DNA from: Panagrolaimus kolymaensis
Lineage: Eukaryota; Nematoda; Chromadorea; Rhabditida; Panagrolaimidae
Assembly (NCBI GenBank): GCA_028622995.1
Contig: JAJQJQ010000010.1
Coordinates: 682,001-746,000 of the forward strand
DNA: 64,000 bases
Reading direction: 5' to 3'
The notes below the pieces were generated by a model that was not told the origin of the DNA, did no database searches, and worked only from the letters and a program-made list of their open reading frames with translations. Positions 51,216 to 62,419 of this stretch are shown here, piece by piece; the stretch's first letter is position 1, and each line of letters begins with the position of its first letter. The position numbers and the translations under genes are program-made.

Positions 51216-54200
51216 TTTTTTTTGCATATTTTCTTCTTATAGAAGCATCAATCATATTATGATTAATTGATTTAATATATATATGTATGTGTATGAAAAA
51301 AGTCTTTAATATAAACTACCAACGATGCAACAAAAAGTTTAGTCTCTTTAAACTTCTATAGGTTAATCGCTTCCTTATAGGCACAGCCTGGATTTGGTAA
51401 AAAAGAAAACCCACGAGTTTAAAAGCTTTTTTGTTTTCAATAAAAAAAGAGAACATTTTTTGTTGTTAAAAAGGAAAATTTTAAAACAGACAATAAAACG
51501 AAAAAGTTTGGAAGAAGAAAGAGAAAAATAAAATGCAATAGCAAAAAGTTAAAACTTTTTTCTTCTTTTCGTCTTTATTTTTGCACAGTATTTTAATTTT
51601 ATTTAAAAAAGTCGCTTCTCGCAACAAAAAAAAAATTGGATGCTGGCACTTTTTCGCCTTCAAATTTTTTTTGTTACGTGGCTACCGAAAAAAAACGTTT
51701 TTGCATTTTATTCTTGGATAAAAAAGAATTGTGCTTTGTTCTACAATTTTTTATAGAATAAAAAATAATAAACTTTATAAATTAAAATTATTGTTTTTTG
51801 TGTAAATGCCTGCTTAATTTAACTCAGAAATCTTTTATACAAAAACTTATAGCTTTCATGATACAAGAAAAGTAAAATTTTTGGGATGCTTTGTTTAAAA
51901 AGCGAATCCACAAAGTTCGAAGAATTAATGTTCTTAATGGGTAAAAGTCAACTTCTTTCTTTTTAAGTTATTGCTTCAATGCCATCTCTTTCTTACATTT
52001 ACCAAAATTCATCGATAAAAAAACAAAACCTAATTTTTTTTCTTTTTTTATTTAAAGAAATGGGAACAACAGCCTTTTTTAGGTGATGGCAGACGGCGGC
52101 GCCATTTTGTTGTCAACAAATTAAGGTTTCAAATTTGTTGTTTTAACTTTAAACGTAAAAAATCGTTTGATTTTTTTTGTTACTCTGAAATTATTATTTT
52201 TAATTATCACGTGGTTATCGAGTAATTTAAAAAATTACTGCTTAGAAAAAATAGAAGCAATTTTACCATGTTTTTCTGATATTTCAATGTAGCCTTTGCG
52301 GGATTTTCTTTTTCTTCTTTTTTTGTTTCGTCGATCTCAGGTTTCTCCAGCATTTTTTTTGTTGCTAAAAAAGCGTTTAAGGCTTCCTATTTCCTGTTCA
52401 TTTTAGTCCCTTCCAAAAAAAGTGTTTAAAGTCATTATGTTTTTTCCAAATAGAATTATTTGTTCAAATTTTGAAGAATAAAGTAAAAACTTGCAATTTA
52501 GCAGTATTCAGTTTTGTTTTTTTTTATTCCACTTTTCACAAACGGCCATTTTCGTTTGCTTTGTTTAAGCTTGAAATTATTTTCTTATTTTTTCGAAGAA
52601 AAAAAACATGATTCTTTTGTTTTTGGTTTATTATTCTCTTAAAACTTTTTCTTCTTCTTTTTCAGCAATTCCCTTATTGGCAATACGCCGTTTTTTTTTG
52701 CCGCTTTGTTTCTTATTTTTCGACTTCAGAAGTCTTCCTTTAAAAAAAACACAGCTTATTTTACTCTTTTTTTCTCTGGTGTGCTTTCATCCGGGATATA
52801 ACTAACGCCTATATGAAACTGCTACATCGGCGGCATCAAATTGGACGATTGACAAAACAGAGAATAGCCGCCGACTTTTGACTACTTCTGAAGGAAGGAT
52901 GTAAAAAAATTATGGAGTAGGTCATATCAAATACACCCAAGGGTATTTTATAAAATTTTTCACTTTCCTTTGAAGAATAAAATATAAGATTGAAAAGTAG
53001 TAAAAGAATTGTTTCTGACATTTAAGAAAGGAGGAAAAATGGAACGGGTAAAAATTGATGACTGACTGGTATGTTGCTGACAAGCTGAAGGTTGAAGTGT
53101 TTGAAATCTTTTAAATATTTTTGAGTTTTGGTTTTTTAATTTAAAATTTCCAAAAATGGATTATGTTGAATGTTTAAAAGTTCAAACTTTGGTTTTTAAA
53201 AGATTAAAAAACCCATTTACATATCAAAAATTATTTAAAGAATAATATTTTTTTGTCTGAAGAAAAATTGTTGTTTGTTGTGATTTTTGGATTTGCATTT
53301 CCCGCATCATTGCGCTTTCCTTGGATATTTAATTTAGAGACACTTTCACGCTTTTTATTCAAAAAAATTTAGATTTTCTTTAACAAGTTTTTTGAATAAG
53401 TTTCTCTCGCCTTTTAAACATAAACAATCTCTGCTTGCTCAGCAGGTATCCCATCCATCTCTTCTTTTTTTATTTTTGACGTCGACAAATTATTCATATT
53501 CGTATTCAAGCTAAAAAGGTGAGAAAAAAATTGAAAGAAAGAGGATTTAATGTTTTTTGGGAATTCGCCTTTTCTTTCTTTTTTTTGTTATGTTTTTTTC
53601 TTTTTTCCTTTTTGAACGCAAAAATTCTGTGTAAACCTTTTTTTCTTTTTTTCAAGAGCTAATAATTTTTATTTGTATCCGGGATTTTTTGAAGATCAAA
53701 AAAAGGAGATGACACCCGTATTTTTCTTCGAGTTGTCTATATAATTTATTTTCAAGTGCGAAGAAATAAACGAACGGATTGCGTGTGCACTTTTTTTGTG
53801 ACGTTAAAAATATATGCACTTGATGAGAGATTGAATGCCATCGTTCAAGTACATAGATTTTTAAAACAAGCAAAAAATTAAATCTATTTTCTTTTTAAAC
53901 AATTTTTTTTATGAATTTTTTTGTTTGTTTGTGCTTTAAAGAAGCTCGAAACCTCAAAAGCCAAGAATACTTTTTTAAATATTCTCACTTTTCAAAAGGT
54001 TCAACAATCTTTCATCCTTCGAGCTTTTTCTTTTAAAGGAGAGTGTGTGACATTTGAATTGCATAGAATATTTTATACGTACGTAAATCACGTTTTCAAA
54101 TGAATACTTTTTCAGCTTTATTTTGTTTTGTCTTGTAAAAGTTAATAAATTAATAAATTCAGAGAAAAATTTTAAGAAAGTAAAAATAAATTTTCAGCTG

Positions 54201-54861
54201 TTTATTTTTTAATTTTTAACTTTTTTAGTCGTTTTTCTTATTATTTCTTTCTATCTATAATAAAAAATGCGAATAAACGATTACCCCAACAATTTTTCTT
54301 CTTTTTTATATAAACCTTTTACCTCCCTTTGAAGTTTCCGTTATTTGGCTTATTACAATCGCAAATATGTTTTCCAATATATTTTTTTAATATTGTTTAA
54401 AAGGCTTCAGCTCAATTTGTAAAATAGGTTAAAACTTCTTCAAAAAAACTAAACTCCTCCAAAATTGCTTGCTATCTTCTATGCATTGCAGAAAAAAACT
54501 TCATAGTCATGCATCTTGTTGTCGTCGTCTACTTCTTCCCTCATTTTTTTAAAGGCTTCCTCTTTATTTTATTTTTTCTACGCCTTGAACAGCCAAGTCT
54601 CCCATCGAAGCATGGATGTATATTATAATTGAGAAAAACGCATGGCAAGTAACCTAATTTTTCCTATCTTTTTATTTTTTTAAAAGGAGGATAAGCATAC
54701 TACGTATTTCTTCCTTCTGTTTTCTACTCATCTTCTTCCTTTTGGCGATTCCATTTTTTTACGGGTCTTTAACTTCTTTTTTTACTTGTCTTTCTTTTTA
54801 ACAAATTTTTTTAGATGGTATAAAAAAGGTCAATGGTTATGTGAGCCAATAAGTGGAAAGT
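51216..54861. other. Gene-free region upstream of the GPCR gene, 3.6 kb
   Basis: No supported exon. There is an AATAAA near 51439 for the Ig gene. Frames here are homopolymer-driven and unpaired with splice sites. It probably holds GPCR regulatory sequence. Confidence 0.45.
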
Positions 54862-57366
54862 ATGGTGGCTTTAAAACCTGCGGCTAGCAACCCGGGCGTT
54901 GATCAACTTGGAATACATGATATATTTGTTTTTGCGGGTTTAGAGCTTCTTGGAATTCTTGCAGTTGCCGGAAATATTTGTTTAATAACAGTTTTGTTAA
55001 GAAACAAATATTTAAATCGAGCGAGGTATGCAATTTTTTGTTTTTATTTTTCAATGGTATAAAAACAATTGTTGTTTTTTAAGCTTTATTTTGATGTTAA
55101 GTTTAGCCTGTGCTGACGTATTACACGGTATATGTACAACATGTTATTTTTATCCTCCAATAGTTTTAAGAGAAACGGTTCAAGAATTTGTTGTTAGAAT
55201 TTTTAATATTATTGATTGGACAGCTTGGAGCATTACTTTAACGTAAGACATCGAGGGAAAAAAAGCATAAAATATTAATGAAAGAGCATAAATTTTGATT
55301 ATTTTCAGACATATGAGCGCAATTTGTTTGGATCGTTTAATTGCTATAATGATTTATGGAAGTTATAATCAAATAATAACTGTTAAAAGAATGAGAGTTT
55401 ATAGGTAAGGTTTATAAATAGGTTAAAGGAAAAAACGAAGCAATGCTTGAGCATAAAAGTACATACTATTGTTTTTTAAAAAGTTCAAGTTCAAGAAAAA
55501 TTTATTTTACTAAAATTGAAAAGAGTTTGTTGTGCTGAGTGCACTGAACCAAGAATCTTAAGAATTATTAACTTTGTTATTGTCCTTAGATTTAAAAAAA
55601 CTAAATCATTTCTGACTGAAAGCTTTAAAACCTATTTTGTTTTCAACATTACTCCTTTATTAACTATTAAACTAACCCAAAAACATTATTTTTCAGCATA
55701 AGTTGTTGGATTATTTGTTTAGCGATCAATATAACTTATTTTGCATTTGACTTTTGCTGTTTGATACGACCCTTAAGCAACTCACATTTTTACACATTTG
55801 GTTATGATGAAGAAAAAATGAGTAATAATTTTTTTACCATGGAAGTTCGCAGTATACATAATAATTTTTTTACAGATAATCAAAGCTTTCTTGCTGATGC
55901 TAATATTTATCTTTATACTTATACTCCATTAGAAATAATAACAATAATTACACTTAGCATAAGCAATCCAATAACTTTGGTACAATTATATCGACGACAT
56001 AAACGAAAAATAGCTCTTCGACAGTAAGTTGTTTTGTTTCGTTTAAAATTTTATAGTGAATTTTCAACAATTTGTTGTCTATTTTCAATTATTGAAAATT
56101 CTTATTCTTTTAAGACATGCTCCATATCAATCGGTTCGTGATTCTTCTGTGAAATCACGATCCCAATGGCAAAGGTATTTAATAAATATAAAATGCACTA
56201 CTAAAAAAAACTAATTTGCATTGAATGTAGTGAACTTTGACTTACTCATTGATCTACTTTTAACCCTATTATTCACTAAACAATTACTCACTTTCCTCCC
56301 TTTTGTAATAAATTTAGTAATACATAGAATTCCTTATTTATTTATTTTTTGCAGTATATTTTTGCGTGTTGTAATGCTTTTTAACAACATCACTCACAAA
56401 ATAACCCTCCAAAATAACTTTAAACTTTCAGCACATTTATATCACTATCATTTCACATTCCTCTATTTTTTTCTGACCCTTCATTATTTTTCAAACGCTT
56501 CTTTGAATTAATACATATTTAAAATAGTTTAGTTTTTTAAAGCATAACTAATGCATGGCTTTATTCATTCACCCTATAAACATACTACTGACTCACTTAC
56601 CACCCATAGCTTTGATTTATAACAGCTTTTTGCTTGCTTGCTTTGCTCTCTTCTGTTTTATTTTTTGTTTATGGAAATTAAATTATCTGCTCTTTTTTGA
56701 AGCAATGGAAACACACATTTTTTTAGAGCGAGTACTATGCTTCTTGAAATGTCAATGCGAATGGGATCCAAACAAGAGACAAATAATGTTCGTGAAATGG
56801 CTTCACGAAGGGCTAATCGCCAGCAGCAAAGAATTTTATTACAGGTAAATATTTTTGTATGTTTAAAACCAAAACCCTTTTTGGAATTTTAGATCTCAGT
56901 TGTCGCGGTTATTTTCTATCTTTATATGACCACATATTATTTATGTTATTTTGTATTTAAAACTGAAAACAAATGGGTTATGTTATTTAATAGCTTTTTT
57001 TATTCCACTACACACATGATAAATCCAGTAATATATTTTTCACTCAACAAAGAAATGAGATCTCAACTTGTTCAATCTTTAACGGACCTCCTTTCATTTA
57101 TTTGCTGCGCTCCTCGCAAAGCTCGACATGAATTTGGAAGCATTATGAAACCTTCGATGGAACGCAAGTCAGTAATCTTAGATGGGCAATTTCTACGTTT
57201 GTCAAATTTTGTGATGACTTTTTTTGGGATTGATCCTGTTGTGCGTGTTCGAAACCGATCCCAAAAAAATGCTTCTTCTTCGTCTGCTTTTAATTCTTCT
57301 TATCGTGATAGAGAAATGTCATCAACACCATTTGGCACAACAATTACGACAACAACAACAGCTTAA
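54862..57366 (+). CDS. Orphan class A (rhodopsin-like) G protein-coupled receptor
   Basis: Seven exons (54862-55025, 55084-55242, 55309-55404, 55697-56023, 56115-56174, 56727-56844, 56893-57366) join to 465 residues. TM1 has GN (AGNICLITVLL). TM2 has the LxxxD-type LSLACADVL. TM3 ends with DRLIAI in place of DRY. TM4 contains the conserved Trp (SCWIICL). The third intracellular loop is long and basic, carried by exons 5 and 6. TM7 has NPVIYF, the canonical NPxxY. The tail begins with Cys residues (FICCAPRK), a likely palmitoylation site, and ends in Ser/Thr-rich sequence. TM6 lacks the usual CWxP. The ligand is unknown; amine or peptide cannot be chosen. Intron 5 (56175-56726) is 552 bases with no visible gene. 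The ATG at 54862 follows an in-frame stop. Confidence 0.85.
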
Positions 57367-57639
57367 AAAAATCACATTTACACATATTTGTTTTTTTTCT
57401 CTTTGTGTGTTGTATTTATTCACATTCACATATGTACCGAATTTATTGCTTCTTCTTCATTGTTAATTGCACATTTTAATTTATTTGTATGTATTTATTT
57501 CATAGCACGTACACTCGCTCACATGTGGTCGTGTCAAATCCCTCTATTATTTACCCAGATGTTTATTTTTTGTACTTTGTCCTGTTGGTTAATTAGTATG
57601 AAAGCAAAAAATCACCTACATGTTTTTAAAATTAAATAT

Positions 57640-57648
57640 TTTCTTCAG
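57640..57648 (+). promoter_or_regulatory. Candidate spliced-leader acceptor
   Basis: TTTCTTCAG lies 13 bases before the ATG at 57662, with no compatible donor in the upstream frame. This is what a trans-splice acceptor looks like in nematodes. It would separate this gene from the GPCR transcript ending about 280 bases earlier. Confidence 0.45.
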
Positions 57649-57661
57649 AACTTCAAACAAA

Positions 57662-58513
57662 ATGGAAAATAGCTATACCGAAACTTCACCCTTATTTTCG
57701 TCTGCTATTAATAATAATAAACATCAACACTCAAATGGTGGTTTCGCAGCCACGGTTATTAGATTACAAAAAGAAAGCTTCACTACTTCTTTGACTCAGT
57801 TGGTGGACGCTGCTTCCGATCCTGAACCTAAGGATTTAGAAAGGGAAAGTGAGACAGCGCAAACTGAAACAGTTACTGAAAGGAATACGATACATGATCC
57901 CGCTGAATTGGCAAAAGCTCAAGAGCAAAGACGCTCATTGCTGGATGCTTTAATTAAAGCTTTAACAAATTTTACAAATCAGTTCTCGGAAGAGGAAGAT
58001 GCTGAAGTTGTGACAGCTGTGATTAAATCACATCTATACCGTTTTCATCCTTCCAGGTCCTATGATTGCTTGCAAACACATTCTCACAAAAAGTAAGCTT
58101 TTAAAGCAACTAATACTTGAAAAACATAAATTAATATTTTAGCCCAATTCGAACTTCTGCCACTTTGCATAATTTCATCAGCAATAATATGAACAACGAA
58201 GAAGCCCAAGAAGTTTCTCCAAATGAACCAAAAGAGCCAGTGCCATTTTTATCTCCCATAAGGTTTGCTTATTCTTTTCACATCTTAAATAATAATTTTT
58301 TTCAGCGTTATAAAATCACCTGAAAGCTATCATTCTTCTTCCGAGCAAGACAGCTCCACGAGTGAAAAAATAAACGCTTTGAAGAATTCTCAAACTTGGC
58401 AACAATGGTCAAGTTTAAAGCGTTCTGAATTAATCATAGGTGAAGAAACTCATGATAGTTTGACTATGCTTTTGACTGAAACTTCGGATGATGAAGATGT
58501 TATTTATCTTTAA
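57662..58513 (+). CDS. Acidic, Ser/Glu-rich protein of unknown function
   Basis: Three exons (57662-58092, 58143-58262, 58306-58513) join to 252 residues beginning MENSYTETSPLFSSA. No signal peptide or membrane segment is seen. Most of the chain is polar and likely disordered. One amphipathic helical stretch at about residues 80-125 (AKAQEQRRSLLDALIKALTNF, then EEEDAEVVTAVIKSHLYRF) could be a protein-binding region. The end is acidic with a hydrophobic tip (TSDDEDVIYL). I do not recognise it. It starts 295 bases after the GPCR stop on the same strand and may be the second gene of an operon. Reading it as an extra 3' exon set of the GPCR is a weaker alternative because the GPCR frame has its own stop. 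Confidence 0.75.
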
Positions 58514-58696
58514 TTTAATTTTTCACAATTTTTTTCTTTGCAAATACGGGAATTGACAATAAAATAGTATTATTTTTTTAAATTCATTTTGCACCTATCA
58601 ATAACAAACTTTTATTACAAAGCAAAAAAGGAAATTTGCATAATTTATTGTGGCTAACCCAAAAGCAAAGTTAACCGTATAATCAAATTTCTATTT

Positions 58697-59372
58697 TTAG
58701 AAAATATCTGATGAAGCTGCAGGGATACTGTTAATATCAATGTCATCAACTTTGAAAACTTCACCAAGGATATCTCGAATTTGAGCACGTTTTGCTGGAG
58801 TAACATGAGCAATAATTTGTTTTGCAAGGTCTTGGCGTTTTTCGGGAGTATACAAAGTGAAAATTAAACGGCAGATTTCTTGTTTTGCTACTCCAATATC
58901 GTTGGATGTTGCTTTGACTTCAGCAATTTTTTGATCTACTTGAGCTTTATCTCCAACGATGAAGTTCAAGGTAATGTTCATGGCGAGTTCGATAAGTTGA
59001 GCGGTCTTTTCGCTGCTTCCTAAAATGTTTGAAATTCGGTTGGTGATATCTGCAACTTTATTGATTTGTGTGGAATCCATATATTTGTTTTGTTCCTTTT
59101 TAAGGAATTTAGCTATTTCAACGAGTGATTGTCCGTTGTAATACATGCTTGAAGCATCATCTTGAATCTATAAAAATAGCAACAAATTTTAAGAGGTATA
59201 TGCAATCAAAGACTTGGCTTACCGAAATAAGTTGATCAACAGACATAAAGTTTCCATTAATTTGTTGCATTTTCTTTGCCAAAGTTTCTTGACATTTTCG
59301 GCACACGCATTCTTGGGATAAAACGATTGAAACTCCAAAAGCTGCAACGATAAGGAAGACGAAAAGACGCAT
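58697..59372 (-). CDS. Small secreted all-helical protein, nematode-type, unknown function
   Basis: Two minus-strand exons (59223-59372 and 58697-59167) encode 206 residues. A strong signal peptide (MRLFVFLIVAAFGVSIVLS) is followed by a short Cys cluster (ECVCRKC). The rest is an almost entirely helical domain rich in Ile, Lys and Gln, without Trp and with only one further Cys (KQEICRLI). Size and composition recall secreted nematode helical families (fatty-acid/retinol-binding or DUF148-like), but I cannot see a decisive motif for either. The start at 59372 is preferred because the upstream extension crosses a probable acceptor (TTTATAG, ending near 59387). Stop-to-stop distance to the convergent acidic gene is 183 bases. 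Confidence 0.8.
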
Positions 59373-62300
59373 GACTATTTTTTTACCTATAAAAAAATAA
59401 TGTATTAAATTATAAATGGAAGCGTAAAATTTTTTTTCAATAAAATTCATTTAATGATTGATCCTGTCTCACTTTTACTTATATATAATTTCAATTTAAT
59501 GTAATATTTGTTTAAATCCTCCTCCATTATAGCTTTAAAATATACTTAAATCTGGGATTAAGTTTTCCATCATTATAATCTCATATACCCTTTGTTTTGT
59601 CGTCTCTAATTTGCTTGTCTGAATGATACTACACTTTTGTTATGATCCATCTCTTCTTTAATAACGCTTTTATGAACTCAAAAAAAACTTGAACATTATC
59701 CATTTTGTCTTTTTTTCATAAATCAAATTAGCGCCCACCAAAAAAAGCATTACCAAAAAAATGAACTGTCTGTGATGGGAAAATAAATAAATCAAAAAAC
59801 ATGAAAAATGGTCAAACGAATGAAAGATGTGCCACCATCACTCGGAATTGATTTTTTTCTTCCTATCCAAAAACCACCATTATTTTCTTTTTCTTTTTTG
59901 AAAATTGATTTTTATTAAAACTGTCATTGCGCAGGACAATTAAAAGTAGTCCACGGAGTTTTTTTTCCTTCCTCCATCGAAACAATGAAATGAAAAAAAA
60001 ATTGTTGGTTGTCTGTGTTGAAATTTCTCCTTTTTTGAAAAATAAAATATAAAACATGACTACGACGACGATATACATATATATGCATTGCATGCCGGCG
60101 GTGTAGTTAGTTGAATCAAAAAGGCAAAAACATGAAATAAAAAAAAAAGACAAGCTTGAGAAAAAATAAATGAAAGAAAGAAAATAGACAACGGCGGTGT
60201 GTTCTGGCGCCTTAGTGAAAAAAATAAAATCAAAATTTGCGCATTTTCATTTTTTTAAGAAGTCTTTTTTTTATTCTTTCTGACCGATGTCGATGACTGA
60301 TCGTGTTAATATAAAAAAAGACATTTTCCTGGGAACTTCAATCAAAAAAGTAAAAAAAATATCCCTTTGCTTTTTTTGTTGTTGTTTTTTTTAAGGCTTC
60401 GTTCATTCATTTGCTTCTTTTAAATCTTCGCTTAAATGGTTCAAGACAAACAACACCAAAAAAGGCGATCACTAAATAAATGTGTGTCTTCTTCTTATTT
60501 ATGCGCACCTAAGTTGTAGTTCATAGACTAGAAAAAAATAAAGAAGCGAAAACCACAATGCCGACGATATATATTCGATATTCGATAGTGCATTGTTTTG
60601 TTTTGTTTTTCTCCTTCCCGCGCCGTGATCTATTGTCCATCATCGTTGCCCTCGTTTTAATTGATTTTATTGCCTTTTTTTATTCGCTTCCAAAATAAAA
60701 AGTTTATATTCTTTGTGTTTGTTTATTTTATTTTGCTAATTATCTCTGACATGTTTTGTTTTTTGCCACATATTTTTTTATGATATTCGAGCTCTTTTTT
60801 TAATACTATTTTTTGAAATTTATCCTTGCCTTAGTTGTTTGTTGGTAAATGAGCGGTTTTAAGAACAAACGCCCTGAAAAAGCAGTATTGGTAGAAGTAG
60901 TCAGTCATTATTGCGCAGGAGCAGAAGAAAATAAAAGACGAGTAGCATCAGCGACACCACGTTTGACTTTGACCCGATTTTAATATCCCCCTATTTATTT
61001 TTTTTTAGTTGGTGGCGTTAGTTTTTTGTATGATGAAAAAAAACCTTTTCCCGTCTTTTTTTTCTACATTTTGTTCAAATTTATAACATTCATATTTATT
61101 TTTTGCGGCATCAAAATTTTATTTGTAATACATAATTTCTCTGGCTTTGACCCTTCAAAGTTGTTTTCAATATTGCATTTGTAATTTTTCTTAACTTTTT
61201 AAGGACCTCTTTCCTATTTTATTGTTTTGAATTTTTATTTCCTGTTAAGTTCATGATTTCGTTTTTTCGATTACTCCGTCTTTTCAAAAGAGGAGATATG
61301 GCGTGTTTTTTGTTGTTGTTGCTTTCCTCTCTTTTATTTTAAGTAAGCTTGCAAAAAAGTGAAGATTCAATTATGTTTTCATTGCTGAAGAAATCTGGCA
61401 ACTGACCTTATTTTTGTTTTACGTAAAAGTTGTCGTCGTCCACCATCATTTTTTTATATCTCTAAAAACAACGAAAAAAAGATGCTTTTGTTTTTGTTGC
61501 TTTTCTTCGATGCATGAATAAGCTTTTAAAGCCAAATTGGGCGAACGATGAACACGTTTTATTTTGCCTTTAGGGCGTCAAAATCTTCCCCACCACTTTC
61601 GCCCGAGATTTTAGTAGTAGATGGAGGATAAGTTTAACATCGTCGTCTCAAAGCTTTTAAAAGCCTCAAAATAATGATAAAGACAAAAAGAAAAAACAAC
61701 AACATTGAAATAAAGAGAGTCGACGACGACGGATGCGCCCATAGTGCTTTAAAATGCCATAGGAGCATCTTACATATTTTCAAGCTGGGTTTGTGAGAAA
61801 GTCAAAAAAATAAAAAAAATAAAAACGAAAACTCAAGGAAAAAGCTATGGCATTGCTTTATTCCGTTTTGAGAAAAAAATAAATCCCGGACAACAACTTT
61901 TTCTTGTGGATTCAACATGGGAATTCAATTTTCTAGTGAGATTTCATCGGGATTGAAAAATGATATTCCATTTTTTGACTGAAGCCATCAAGTCATCCCT
62001 AAGGGAATTTTACCACAAGGCATTTTTGTATTGTAATTGCAAAATTGATATTCTTTCTCATGGGATAAAAAAAAAACGAAAAAGAAAAAGAAAAGATGCA
62101 ACTGAGGTTGTTGGTTGCGCGTATCTCTAAACAAATTCTTCAACAATAGACTGACACTCTCGTGGGTTTGTGGGCGTTTCAAGCAATCTTTTTTTTTTAT
62201 ATTTGTGGATTGGCCATTCCATTATGTGTATGTATTACCTAATTTTTTTATCGGTTAAAAAACAACTCCACACAATCCTTTAAGTCTTTTTTTGGCGTGT

Positions 62301-62419
62301 ATCTTGTCCGATAAAGATTGGCTAATTCCAAAGTATAATATCAATTTTTTAGTTTTCATTATTTTTTGTATTTGACTTTATTGGCATTGTTGGATTTTGA
62401 GCATCGATTCACAAATGGG
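59373..62419. other. Divergent intergenic region upstream of rhgf-1, 3 kb
   Basis: No supported coding exon; A/T-run-rich with a few GC-richer islands (about 60.6, 60.9 and 61.6-61.75 kb). It contains the core promoter of the minus-strand secreted gene and possibly noncoding exons of rhgf-1. Confidence 0.45.
59478..59485 (-). promoter_or_regulatory. TATA-like box for the small secreted protein
   Basis: Read on the minus strand, TATATAAG lies about 106 bases before the ATG at 59372 and about 90 bases before the probable splice acceptor. This fits a core promoter followed by a short outron or leader intron. Confidence 0.4.

Noticed and set aside
53652..53873. 73-codon minus-strand frame in the gap before the GPCR gene
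   Set aside because: Biased composition, no recognisable domain, no splice or promoter context.
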